Source: Flavobacterium album
GTDB lineage: Bacteria; Bacteroidota; Bacteroidia; Flavobacteriales; Flavobacteriaceae
DNA length: 64,000 nt
Direction of reading: 5' to 3'
NCBI RefSeq assembly: GCF_003096035.1
Contig: NZ_CP029186.1
Span: 2,896,001-2,960,000 of the forward strand
Both the position numbers and the translations under genes were made by a program. Below, piece after piece: positions 26,348-35,176 of the stretch. The notes under the pieces are model-generated. The model did not search any database. It saw nothing but the letters and a program-made list of their open reading frames with translations, and was not told the origin of the DNA. The first letter of the stretch is position 1; each line of letters begins with the position of its first letter.

Positions 26348-27382
26348 ATGAATTGTAGCTACAAAAAATACATTCTCAACTTTAAGCGCCCCAGCGGAAC
26401 ATCACGCGGGGTGATGACGGAAAAAGAAACCTGGTTCATCATTCTTGAAAAAGAAGGTAAGCGCGGGATTGGCGAGTGTGGCCTGCTGCGTGGGCTGAGT
26501 GTTGATGACCGGCCCGATTATGAAGATAAGCTGAAATGGGCCTGCGAGAATATCCACCTGAGAGAAGAAAAACTTTGGGAAGCGCTGATTGAATTCCCCT
26601 CCATACAATTCGGACTGGAGACAGCTTTCCGCTCGCTTGAAGGTGAAACACCATACCTGTTATTCCCTTCGGCATTTACAAAAGGGGTTGAGAACATCCC
26701 GATAAATGGCCTGGTATGGATGGGAGAGGAGGCTTACATGAAACAACAGATCGAAGAGAAACTACAGCAGGGATTTACCTGTATAAAATTGAAGATAGGC
26801 GCTATAGATTTTGAAAAAGAGCTGGGTTTACTACGCTTCATTCGGTCGAATTTCAGTCCTGAAGAAATTGAGATAAGGGTTGATGCTAACGGTGCTTTTA
26901 GTGTAAATGATACTTTAGATAAGCTAAATCAATTGTCAGAATTTCAATTACATAGCATTGAACAGCCAATCCCAAAGAATCAAACTGACAGGATGTCAGA
27001 GCTGTGCAAAAACGCTCCTTTTCCTATTGCACTGGATGAAGAGTTGATCGGCGTGTTTGGTAGAGACAACAAAGAACAGCTGTTGCAAAAAATCAAACCC
27101 CAATATATCATTTTAAAGCCCAGTTTAGTAGGCGGTTTTCGGGGTACGAAGGAATGGATCGACATTGCCGAAAAATACAGTATCGGCTGGTGGGTTACGT
27201 CGGCGCTGGAAAGCAATATCGGACTGAACGCTATCGCGCAATGGACGTTCCTGCAAAATAACCCCATGCCACAGGGATTAGGCACCGGGGCATTATACAC
27301 CAATAATTTTGATTCGCCGCTTGAAGTAACCAATGGCGAGCTTGCTTATAATCCTGACATTGATTGGGAAATAAATTTATAG
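26348..27382 (+). CDS. menC: o-succinylbenzoate synthase
   Basis: MenC dehydrates SHCHC to o-succinylbenzoate in menaquinone synthesis. The enolase-superfamily residues are in place: the KxK motif in CIKLKIG, metal acids in RVDANGAF, HSIEQPI and ALDEEL, and the second catalytic Lys in ILKPSLVGG. About 344 residues from the ATG at 26348; the GTG at 26333 would add five residues encoded by the repeat arm and is not preferred. The early segment RPSGTSRGVMTEKETW is typical for the Bacteroidota form. Other men genes are not in the window. Confidence 0.93.
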   Translation: MNCSYKKYILNFKRPSGTSRGVMTEKETWFIILEKEGKRGIGECGLLRGLSVDDRPDYEDKLKWACENIHLREEKLWEALIEFPSIQFGLETAFRSLEGETPYLLFPSAFTKGVENIPINGLVWMGEEAYMKQQIEEKLQQGFTCIKLKIGAIDFEKELGLLRFIRSNFSPEEIEIRVDANGAFSVNDTLDKLNQLSEFQLHSIEQPIPKNQTDRMSELCKNAPFPIALDEELIGVFGRDNKEQLLQKIKPQYIILKPSLVGGFRGTKEWIDIAEKYSIGWWVTSALESNIGLNAIAQWTFLQNNPMPQGLGTGALYTNNFDSPLEVTNGELAYNPDIDWEINL

Positions 27383-27432
27383 CCCGATATGGTGTGCTAT
27401 CGTTTCCAAATGATGATACATACAAAATAAGC

Positions 27433-29739
27433 TTATGCCTCAGCACTCTTCGTAGTAACTATTGGCGCCAGGCAGTTGTCCGGTATATTAAATGCATCCA
27501 CCAATGGCACTGCATCCTGCCGTATCTCCCAGCACAACTGGCTTACAAGCTTGCGTACAGCTTTTGTCTTGCTGCCTTCCATGTAGCCCTGCTCAAGGTA
27601 CCAGGCTTTATGCTCCTCAATTTTGTTCAGCGCGAAAAGGCAGTACAGTTTTTCGAGCACCTGTTTCAGGTCTTCATCAGCTACCTTGTCTAGCTGTATA
27701 TGGAATTGCTCCAGTAATACCCTGTCAAGGTAGGCATCGGCGATCTGGAGCATGTGGGGGTGCATTACATTGGCGGCATCAAAGGCATCAAGGCCATCAT
27801 CAATAAGCTTTTTAAAACGCCTTGCACCGGTGCTTACAATTTCTTTTTCGCGGTATTGAAAAGCTTGCAGGTGAAATTCAGGGCTTTTCAAATGCTCTTC
27901 ATCGGTATTACGTGTAGTAAAAGGATTCTTTTCCACAACGGTTGTTTTTGCCTGATCCAGCACATAATTAAATATTGTAGCCACATTCATTTCCCCAAAC
28001 TCTTTGCGGAATTCGCCCAGCCTGTTCTTGGCAGTGAGCTGCATTAGTACTGTATTATCACCTTCAAATGTAGTATATATTTCGGTGTCATTCTTTAGGT
28101 CGTCGATCCTGTTCTCGCTCAGGTAGCCTTTGCCGCCGCAGGCTTCTCGGCATTCCTGCAGGGTGTCGCGCGTATTCCATGTGGAGTAGGCTTTCATGCC
28201 TGCAGCAAGGGCCTCAATCTCCTGCATTTCTTCTTCTGTCCGTTCCACAAAGCGTTTGGTGAGGTATTGAAGCCCGAAATGTAAGGCATAGGCATTAGCG
28301 AGGTAGGGCATAAGCCTGCGTTGGTGCATCCTGTAATTGAGAATGGGTACCTCAGTGCCGCCTTCAGGTCCGAACTGTCTGCGCTTGTCGCCATATTTTA
28401 TAGCAATGGCCAATCCGGTTTTGGCTGCTGCCAATGCCGACCTCGGGATACCTATACGCCCGCCTACAAGTGTACCCAGCATCGTGAAAAAACGCCTGTT
28501 GTCACTCGGGATAGGGGTTTCAAATTCGCCCGACTCGCTTACCTGTGCAAAACGGTCGAGCATGTTCTCGTAGGGAATATGTACATTATCAAAATAGATA
28601 ATTCCGTTGTCTACGCCGTTAAGCCCCATTTTATGCCCGCAATCTTCAATGGTTACACCTGGCAATGTGTTTTTTCCCTTATCACGGATGGGGACAATAA
28701 AGGCATTTACACCATGATCTTTCCCATCAATTATAAGCTTTGCAAAAACAGTAGCCATTTCGCCATGGTTGGCCGCATTCCCGATATATTCTTTTCGGGC
28801 ATATTTCTCCGGTGTATGAATGGTGAACGACCTGTTCTTATGGTCATAGGTTGCCGTGGTCTGGATGCCTTTTACATTTGACCCGTGATGCGTTTCGGTC
28901 ATGGCAAAACAGCCGATAAGTTCCATTTTGCCTATTGCCTGAAGGTATTTTTTATAGTGCTTTTCAGTACCAAGTGACAGGATGCTCATTCCCCAAAGAC
29001 CGAACTGCACTCCAAACTTGATAACAAGGCTCAGGTCGTGGTAGCTCAGGGTTTCCATAATAGAAAAATACCCCTCAATATCGTCTTTACCGCCGTGTGC
29101 TTTAGGATATGCATAAGAACCTAAGCCATTTTTAGCCAGTATTTTCGACCATTTCAGCACTTTTTCACGGTATTCCGGCACATCCGTTATGTTATTCAAT
29201 GCAAATTCCTGGCTGCCAATCAGTTTTTTCACTGTTTTGATGATGTCCGCCTGGCTTCCGTCAAGAAAAGCCGTCATTTGGGTAACATTAAAGCTTTCAG
29301 CCGTCTTATATTTATCAGTTATAGTATCCCTTTTTTGGCGAAAGCCGGAGATCACCTCGCGGCTCATGATGCCAAGGCCCGATTCGAATTGTGCAAAAGA
29401 GGGGGCCATCTTTTGTATATCTTCTTCCTTGAACGATTCCCTTTCGGCATTGGCAATTAAAAGGCCCAACTCTGTAAAGTTACCAATCTTATTGTGGGAT
29501 GCGAGCGCTGCATCGATCTTCTCCTTCCAATGAAAAAGTTCCGACCTGGAAGGAGGGGAGCCGGCATTGATCTTTGAACTAAGGAATTCTTTTTCTTCCT
29601 TGGTGAGCCATTCCTGTGAACTGATAAAATCACTGATAGTAGTTATTTCTTTTTTGCTAAGCACATCATCATGCCATGCAAAATAGATAAAAGGTAAAAA
29701 TATAGTGAGTTTGGGATCGTTATTGAAAGTAATATCCAT
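27433..29739 (-). CDS. Acyl-CoA dehydrogenase/oxidase family protein, long form
   Basis: A 768-residue flavoprotein, much longer than the roughly 380 of ordinary acyl-CoA dehydrogenases. The N-terminal 120 residues are an extra helical domain, the middle is the dehydrogenase core with FAD-binding MTETHHGSNVKGIQT and the catalytic-region CREACGGKGYLSENRI, and the last 200 residues form a C-terminal helical extension. The Glu before ACGGKGY and the overall length resemble peroxisomal acyl-CoA oxidases. It probably carries out the first step of fatty acid beta-oxidation. Whether the electron acceptor is oxygen or ETF cannot be told. Confidence 0.88.
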   Translation of the reverse strand: MDITFNNDPKLTIFLPFIYFAWHDDVLSKKEITTISDFISSQEWLTKEEKEFLSSKINAGSPPSRSELFHWKEKIDAALASHNKIGNFTELGLLIANAERESFKEEDIQKMAPSFAQFESGLGIMSREVISGFRQKRDTITDKYKTAESFNVTQMTAFLDGSQADIIKTVKKLIGSQEFALNNITDVPEYREKVLKWSKILAKNGLGSYAYPKAHGGKDDIEGYFSIMETLSYHDLSLVIKFGVQFGLWGMSILSLGTEKHYKKYLQAIGKMELIGCFAMTETHHGSNVKGIQTTATYDHKNRSFTIHTPEKYARKEYIGNAANHGEMATVFAKLIIDGKDHGVNAFIVPIRDKGKNTLPGVTIEDCGHKMGLNGVDNGIIYFDNVHIPYENMLDRFAQVSESGEFETPIPSDNRRFFTMLGTLVGGRIGIPRSALAAAKTGLAIAIKYGDKRRQFGPEGGTEVPILNYRMHQRRLMPYLANAYALHFGLQYLTKRFVERTEEEMQEIEALAAGMKAYSTWNTRDTLQECREACGGKGYLSENRIDDLKNDTEIYTTFEGDNTVLMQLTAKNRLGEFRKEFGEMNVATIFNYVLDQAKTTVVEKNPFTTRNTDEEHLKSPEFHLQAFQYREKEIVSTGARRFKKLIDDGLDAFDAANVMHPHMLQIADAYLDRVLLEQFHIQLDKVADEDLKQVLEKLYCLFALNKIEEHKAWYLEQGYMEGSKTKAVRKLVSQLCWEIRQDAVPLVDAFNIPDNCLAPIVTTKSAEA

Positions 29740-29841
29740 TCTGTAATTTTTTTAAATTTAAAAATAAGCAAATGCTTACAGAATGGATTTAAAATTGAGT
29801 TAAAAGGTGCTAAGGTTCTTAGAAGCTTAGGTACTGAGTTA

Positions 29842-30426
29842 TTAATCATCTAAGAGCTTATGTATTTGCGCATATTGTAATAACATAACAGTTTTAGCAT
29901 CTTTGATTTCACCCGAAGCAACCATTTCAATTGCTTTGGCAAAAGTTATTTCTATCACCTCGATATTTTCCTGTTCTTTTTCAACACCGCCGCCTTCGCC
30001 TGTTTTCATGGCATCGGAATAGGCAGCCACGAAGAAATACAGTATTTCGGTAACCGATCCGGGCGACATGTACACTTCCATTACTTTTTTTACATCGGTC
30101 ACCGTATAGCCGGTTTCTTCCTCAGTTTCGCGGCGAATGCATTCTTCCGGATCGTGCTCATCCAAAAGGCCTGCGGGTGCCTCGATCATCATTCCGTCAG
30201 TATTACCATTGAACCATGTAGGAATGCGAAATTGCCTTGTAAGGATCACAGTACCTTTTTCCTTATTATATAAGAGTATCACAGCACCGTTTCCGCGATT
30301 ATAAACTTCGCGCTCGTGGGTTTGCCACGAGCCATCCTTAAGGCGGTTTTCGTATTTAACCTTATTAAGCTTTCCCCAGTTTTCAGAAAGCACTGTTGTT
30401 TCTATAATCTTTACATTGTCAGACAT
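29842..30426 (-). CDS. nudK: NUDIX hydrolase, GDP-mannose pyrophosphatase-like
   Basis: A 194-residue cytosolic hydrolase with a complete Nudix box (GLLDEHDPEECIRRETEEET then GY, about 86-107). The surrounding segments GAVILLYNKEKGTVILTRQFRIPTW and MSPGSVTEILYFFVAAY are those of NudK, which splits GDP-mannose and related sugar nucleotides. ADP-ribose pyrophosphatase is the main alternative. It stands alone. Confidence 0.85.
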   Translation of the reverse strand: MSDNVKIIETTVLSENWGKLNKVKYENRLKDGSWQTHEREVYNRGNGAVILLYNKEKGTVILTRQFRIPTWFNGNTDGMMIEAPAGLLDEHDPEECIRRETEEETGYTVTDVKKVMEVYMSPGSVTEILYFFVAAYSDAMKTGEGGGVEKEQENIEVIEITFAKAIEMVASGEIKDAKTVMLLQYAQIHKLLDD

Positions 30427-30585
30427 AATAGTTCTTATTTGATTTGTTGCCTTATCAACGCAAATATGCAGCTATTATTTTAATCAGAAATTACAGTAAG
30501 TATATTTTTAGGGTATCTGCAAGGTGATAAGTACGGCTATTGAAAATCTTTTTATATTTACGTCCTTAACTAAAAAATTTCAAAA

Positions 30586-30999
30586 ATGAAAAAATTACTT
30601 GTTTGCTTACTGATGGCTTTTGCAATGAATATGGCAGCACAGGATAAGCAGGTGCCGTTGTCGATCAGGAACTTCGAATTGTATTCGATCCTAAAAAAAT
30701 CAAATTCATTTAAGGATTTCCCGGCATTGCCTGAAACAGTTACCGAACATTATGCAGGCGGCCAGTTATTGTATACAGCTGCTGAAACAGATAAATTTAC
30801 ACTACAGATCATGGCCGATGGCGAGTTCCGTTTTAAAATGAAGAAACCAGCGCCATCAATGACCGACAGTACATATTATATTCGTTTCCCAAACAACCAG
30901 GTTTTTGGTTACGTGATGCACACGCTTAAAACAGGCGTTGTTCAGGTTACCGTATACCAGGGCGAGAAGTTCGTTTATACAGGCGACATCAAGAAATAA
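30586..30999 (+). CDS. Small exported protein, unknown function
   Basis: A 137-residue protein with a clear signal peptide (MKKLLVCLLMAFAMNMAAQ). The mature part is a mixed beta-rich domain (FELYSILKKSNSFKDFP; KFTLQIMADGEFRFKMKKP; YYIRFPNNQVFGYVMHTLKTG). No known motif or cysteine pair is seen. It is followed by a terminator-like hairpin and has its own promoter region. Confidence 0.75.
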   Translation: MKKLLVCLLMAFAMNMAAQDKQVPLSIRNFELYSILKKSNSFKDFPALPETVTEHYAGGQLLYTAAETDKFTLQIMADGEFRFKMKKPAPSMTDSTYYIRFPNNQVFGYVMHTLKTGVVQVTVYQGEKFVYTGDIKK

Positions 31000-31013
31000 G
31001 TTTAAAAGCAATT

Positions 31014-31037
31014 AAAAGCGGGTTTATGCCCGCTTTT
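31014..31037 (+). terminator. 9-bp stem hairpin after the exported protein gene
   Basis: AAAAGCGGG pairs with CCCGCTTTT around a 6-base loop, 14 bases after the stop; the 3' arm itself ends in four T. Confidence 0.75.
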
Positions 31038-31131
31038 CAATATTATATAATTGAACTATAATATATATTATGTAAAATAATAAATCAAGAAACACTTCTT
31101 CTTTCTATCTGCTAATGAATTGTTTCTAATC

Positions 31132-31167
31132 AAAAAAGCACATTGCCCTATCAGGATAATGTGCTTT
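31132..31167 (-). terminator. Terminator of the DUF2911 gene
   Basis: A perfect 10-bp stem (AAAGCACATT/AATGTGCTTT) with a 13-base loop is followed on the minus strand by a T-run, 20 bases after the stop of the gene at 31187-31693. Confidence 0.85.
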
Positions 31168-31186
31168 AAAAATTCTAAGTATAGAC

Positions 31187-31693
31187 TTATTTTATCTTCA
31201 CAGGGATATCTAAATTTTCCCAGATTAGTGTCACGTTATCTTTATTAATCGTGTAAATCAAGCTTTCGTTCATCTTAGCCGATTTTTTTGTTTTAACTGT
31301 AACACGAATCTGGTCTTTTGATTCGTCATAATTATTAAAGCCAATTGTTGGATCTTTTCCAAAGATCACTGTAGCCGATTCTTTTTCAGGAATTACATAG
31401 ACCGCATATTTTCCTGCCGGCAGTTCTTTGCCTTCAACCATCAGCGCTTTATCGGTTTCAAACGTTGTTGGCTTATTGGCACCTGCACGCCAAACTTTTC
31501 CGTATGGCACAAGCTCGCCCCAGATAACCCTTCCTTTTACGAACGGGCTGCTGTAGTTAATGGTGATGTTCGCCCCGTTGATCTTGCCTGTAGCCGTTGC
31601 CGGAGGGCTTGCCGGTTTCTTATCCTGTGCTGTTACTAATGTTGTTGTAAGTACTGCTATAAACAGCATTACGGTTTTAGTGATTAATTTCAT
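31187..31693 (-). CDS. DUF2911 family exported protein
   Basis: A 168-residue protein with a signal peptide (about 1-22, ending VTAQ) and one DUF2911 domain: ATGKINGANITINYSSPFVKGR, the highly conserved IWGELVPYGKVWRAGANKPTTF, LPAGKYAVYVIP and the ending TLIWENLDIPV. It is probably periplasmic; the family is common in Bacteroidota and has no known function. Confidence 0.9.
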   Translation of the reverse strand: MKLITKTVMLFIAVLTTTLVTAQDKKPASPPATATGKINGANITINYSSPFVKGRVIWGELVPYGKVWRAGANKPTTFETDKALMVEGKELPAGKYAVYVIPEKESATVIFGKDPTIGFNNYDESKDQIRVTVKTKKSAKMNESLIYTINKDNVTLIWENLDIPVKIK

Positions 31694-31857
31694 GGTTATT
31701 TAATTTATTTGTACTGTAAATTTAAGAATTGCGTTGTTACCGGCTCAGTCTTTGCTGACTGATAAAAGTAATTTTAACAAACCTTTATGTTTTTCCTGTA
31801 AGCATTCTTTTTGCAAAACCCGAAAAAAATGTATATTTAGATTTCAATTGGCTAATT

Positions 31858-33777
31858 ATGAAAAACCCTGTTGCCCAAGGCATTGCCGATTTTTTAAAGC
31901 ATTTCCCTCCTTTCAGCAGCCTGGAATATACCGGCCTGATGGATATTTCCGCCCAGTCGAAAGTAATCTACCTCGAAAAGAACCAGGTATTATTTAAAGG
32001 AGGTGATGCTACCCATGCCGATTTTTATGTGGTAAAAGACGGCGCTGTAGGCCTTTCGCTTACTTCAGATGCCGAAGAGACCCTTATCGATAAATGTGAC
32101 GAGGGCGACATCCTCGGCCTCCGACCTTTCTTTGCCAAAAATGACTACCTCATGACAGCCCGTGCGCGCGAGGAGTCAATTATATACGGTATACCTATCG
32201 AAGTATTCAGGCCTTATATTACGGGCAATCCCAAAGTTTTGGAGTTCCTTTTGGAAAGCTTTGCCTCACAGACCCGGAATCCTTATGATAAAGAACGCAG
32301 TGGCAAGCTGATGGCTGAAAATGTGGTTTTTAGCGACCAGGTAGCCGATATACAGTATTTCCAGCCTATAAAATACACACGCAACCCCATCACCGCGAAT
32401 GCTGATGATGTATTGAAATTCATCGCGAAGACCATGGCAAACAGTGCTGTGGGAAGTGTTATCATTCAGGAAAACCAGCTGCCAATAGGCATTATTACCG
32501 ACAGGGACCTTCGCTCGAAGATTGCTACCGGATTATTATCCATAGATGTAGAAGCACGCGAGGTTATGACCAGCTCTGTGATCACTGTTCCCGAAAATAT
32601 TTCAGTCGCCGAAGCCCAGATGCTGATGCTTAAACATGATGTGGGCCATCTTTGCGTAACCCGTGATGGCAGCGACAAATCGCCTGTAAGCGGCATAATT
32701 TCCGAACATGACGTAGTGGCCGCGCAAACCAATACCCCCGGCGTACTCCTGAAACAAACCCGCAGGGCTTCCAACGCCAAGGAGCTTAAATATGTGCGGG
32801 AAAAACTTACCGACCTTATACAAAGCTCTATTGACAGCCTTATCCCTATTTCGCACATATCCAACATTGTAGCTGAGATAAATATAGCCATTACCCGCCG
32901 TGCCATCGAGTTGGCGGTAGAAAAAATAGGCTCCCTCCCTCCTGTCCGGTTTGTGTGGATGAACATAGGCAGCCAGGGGCGTAAAGAACAGCTGTTGTTG
33001 ACCGACCAGGACAATGCACTTATTTTTGAAGATGTAGAGCCTGAACAGTATAATAATGTAAAAAGATATTTTCTTGAGCTGGCCGAAATGGTTATCGAAT
33101 ACCTTGGCAAAGTTGGCTACGAACCTTCTCCCAACAAATTGCTGGCCAGCAATCCCCAATGGTGCAAATCGCTGACAGACTGGATGAAGCAATACGATGC
33201 CTGGATAAATACACCTGCAGAAAAAAATGTAGAAGTGAGCACAATCTTCTTTGATTTTGACTTCATTTACGGGGCGCCGGCCATAGAAGATGCGCTTTCG
33301 TCGCATATCGGAATGAACATTTCGCGTAACAAAAAATTCTTTGCCTACCTCGCTTCGGATACACTCCAAAACCCTCCCCCTTTGGGTTTTTTCAGGCAAT
33401 TCCTTGTAGAAAGCGACGGGGAGCACAAAGATTATTTCGATATTAAGAGCCGCGCTATCGAACCGCTTACTGATGCTGCACGACTGCTTGCATTAAGCAT
33501 GAACCTTATAGAGATCACGAATACTTACCACCGCTTTAAAAAGCTGGCAGAGCTGGAGCCAAAAAACGCAGAGCTTTATGAAGAATGTGCAGAAGCGTTC
33601 AATACTCTCATGCGTTTCAGGACAGAAGAAGGACTGTTAAACAATTCCAATGGCAAATACCTGAATTTAAATGAATTATCAAAGTCAGATAAAGTAAAGC
33701 TTAAAAACTGTTTCCAGCCAATAAGCGATATTCAGGATATGATAAAACACCGATTTTCACTAACCTCTATTAAATAA
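31858..33777 (+). CDS. CNBD-CBS-DUF294 nucleotidyltransferase-like signalling protein
   Basis: A 639-residue cytosolic regulator. Domains in order: a cyclic-nucleotide-binding (CRP-like) domain at about 20-135, two CBS modules at about 170-290 (PIGIITDRDLRSKI, SGIISEHDVVA), a DUF294 nucleotidyltransferase-like domain with MNIGSQGRKEQLLLTDQDNA (368-387) and a DUF294 C-terminal helical domain (about 480-630). It is predicted to respond to cyclic nucleotide and adenylate signals. The stop is 2 bases before the start of the exonuclease gene, a pairing seen in several phyla. In some bacteria such proteins sit beside acetate-uptake genes; acs here is about 14 kb away. Confidence 0.9.
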   Translation: MKNPVAQGIADFLKHFPPFSSLEYTGLMDISAQSKVIYLEKNQVLFKGGDATHADFYVVKDGAVGLSLTSDAEETLIDKCDEGDILGLRPFFAKNDYLMTARAREESIIYGIPIEVFRPYITGNPKVLEFLLESFASQTRNPYDKERSGKLMAENVVFSDQVADIQYFQPIKYTRNPITANADDVLKFIAKTMANSAVGSVIIQENQLPIGIITDRDLRSKIATGLLSIDVEAREVMTSSVITVPENISVAEAQMLMLKHDVGHLCVTRDGSDKSPVSGIISEHDVVAAQTNTPGVLLKQTRRASNAKELKYVREKLTDLIQSSIDSLIPISHISNIVAEINIAITRRAIELAVEKIGSLPPVRFVWMNIGSQGRKEQLLLTDQDNALIFEDVEPEQYNNVKRYFLELAEMVIEYLGKVGYEPSPNKLLASNPQWCKSLTDWMKQYDAWINTPAEKNVEVSTIFFDFDFIYGAPAIEDALSSHIGMNISRNKKFFAYLASDTLQNPPPLGFFRQFLVESDGEHKDYFDIKSRAIEPLTDAARLLALSMNLIEITNTYHRFKKLAELEPKNAELYEECAEAFNTLMRFRTEEGLLNNSNGKYLNLNELSKSDKVKLKNCFQPISDIQDMIKHRFSLTSIK

Positions 33778-33779
33778 TC

Positions 33780-34382
33780 ATGGCATTCGACTGGCTTACA
33801 GGTGGCAGTACGCCCCAATTCTGGAAAAATTACGTTGCCCTTTTTGAGGGTGATGACAAAGAGCACAGGCGTTATGTGGTTTTTGATATGGAAGCTTCCG
33901 GGCTCGACTGGAAGGAAGATGTTATATTGTCCATAGGGGCTATAGGCGTTGTGGGCAATGCCATAGAGGTAGGCGATTTTTTGCAGGTTTTTGTGCAGCA
34001 GGATAAGTTCACTACTCAGTCGGTAGCACTAAGCGGGGTACTAAAAGAACCAAAAGCCGAAAAATTCGTGGAGGCCGAAGCCATGATACAGTTCCTTAAT
34101 TTTGTAAAGGATGCCACATTGGTCGGCCATAATGTGAACCTGGACATCGAAATGATCAACCAGGCGCTAAAGAGACTCGATCTGGGCCGGCTCAAAAACC
34201 CTATTATGGATACCAACACGCTTTACCAACGCTGGAAAGACCTGCCGGACGACAGTCATATAAGCCTGGACGAATTGTGCGATGTCCTGAAAATAGGTAA
34301 AAGCGACCGTCATACTGCATCCGGAAATGCATATACAACAGCGCTTGTTTTTCTAAAATTGAAGCGGAAATTGGGAATATAA
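33780..34382 (+). CDS. DEDDh-family 3'-5' exonuclease-like protein
   Basis: A 200-residue protein with the DnaQ/PolC epsilon-type fold. Motif I is VVFDMEASGLDW (D36, E38), motif II VGHNVNLDIEM (D122) and motif III DRHTASGNAYTTA (H178). The fifth acidic position, usually H-x4-D, is Asn183 here (AAT instead of GAT or GAC), so catalysis may be lowered or lost. Co-transcribed with the CNBD-CBS-DUF294 gene (2-base gap), which suggests that it works in the same response. A role in replication proofreading is unlikely because it is not fused or linked to a polymerase. Confidence 0.85.
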   Translation: MAFDWLTGGSTPQFWKNYVALFEGDDKEHRRYVVFDMEASGLDWKEDVILSIGAIGVVGNAIEVGDFLQVFVQQDKFTTQSVALSGVLKEPKAEKFVEAEAMIQFLNFVKDATLVGHNVNLDIEMINQALKRLDLGRLKNPIMDTNTLYQRWKDLPDDSHISLDELCDVLKIGKSDRHTASGNAYTTALVFLKLKRKLGI

Positions 34383-34443
34383 ATCACTATAAAGATGACT
34401 GCTTTGCCTACAACAGCCTAGACTAAGATATAGTTTTGAATGT

Positions 34444-35127
34444 CTAACCCACAAGCTGAAGCCTGAGCCATTCTTCTAACTCCCCTAATTTTTCCTGTGA
34501 AATAAATTTCTTGTAGTCATGCAGCCTTTGCAGTAGGTTTTCATACTCTTCCTCTTCATAATATCTTTCCTTAAGATCATCGCCATCATTAATTATTTCA
34601 AGATGGTGCAACATCATCTCATTGCATTTTTCAATATAGTAGTCGGCGATGAGCTGTCCGGAATATGCGTAATTCGCAAATAAATATTCTTCAAAATCAT
34701 AACCCCAGTCGGCATAATTCGTTTTAGTTTCAAATAAAAATTTTCCCTTTTTAATCTCATACCTACTTATAATGTGATCCCAAATTACATAGAATAAAGC
34801 ATCATCTAAATACGGTGTCAACTCCTCCAGAAACTTCTCAAAATTAATAAATCCATGCTTACTGCCATCCTGAACAGAAAGGTATATGCCTGGTTCCCCG
34901 CAGTCGATTATTCTTTCAGTAGTATACATTGCAAATCTTTCAATTTTTCCATCGGTAGAGTTTATAATAAAGGTATCCTGAGAAAAACCCCGTGCTTCAT
35001 TATAAACATTTTTACTTGCAGGATATTTTTCTAAAAATGAATTTGCCTTCTCTTTACTAACCTTAAGGATGGATCCGGAATTTAAAACCCTTGGTTTTAA
35101 CTGATATACTTCATGCAATGTTCCCAT
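34444..35127 (-). CDS. Unknown soluble acidic protein
   Basis: A 227-residue protein with no signal peptide or membrane segment. It has an N-terminal strand-rich part (KPRVLNSGSILKVSKEKANSF), a central TTERIIDCGEPGIYLSVQDGSKHGF segment, an aromatic-rich middle (YLDDALFYVIWDHIISRYEI; NYADWGYDFEEYLFANYAYSG) and a long acidic helical tail (DDLKERYYEEEEYENLLQRL). The coding region is more AT-rich than its neighbours. I do not recognise the family; acidic proteins of this size are sometimes immunity proteins, but no toxin is adjacent. Confidence 0.7.
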   Translation of the reverse strand: MGTLHEVYQLKPRVLNSGSILKVSKEKANSFLEKYPASKNVYNEARGFSQDTFIINSTDGKIERFAMYTTERIIDCGEPGIYLSVQDGSKHGFINFEKFLEELTPYLDDALFYVIWDHIISRYEIKKGKFLFETKTNYADWGYDFEEYLFANYAYSGQLIADYYIEKCNEMMLHHLEIINDGDDLKERYYEEEEYENLLQRLHDYKKFISQEKLGELEEWLRLQLVG

Positions 35128-35176
35128 CCTGATAATTCCAGATTAGTTTGATTGTTCAACTTGCTTTTAACTGATA

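Noticed and set aside
32466..33426. Two long minus-strand frames within the CNBD-CBS-DUF294 gene
   Set aside because: No recognisable domain; the + strand has a complete multi-domain protein.
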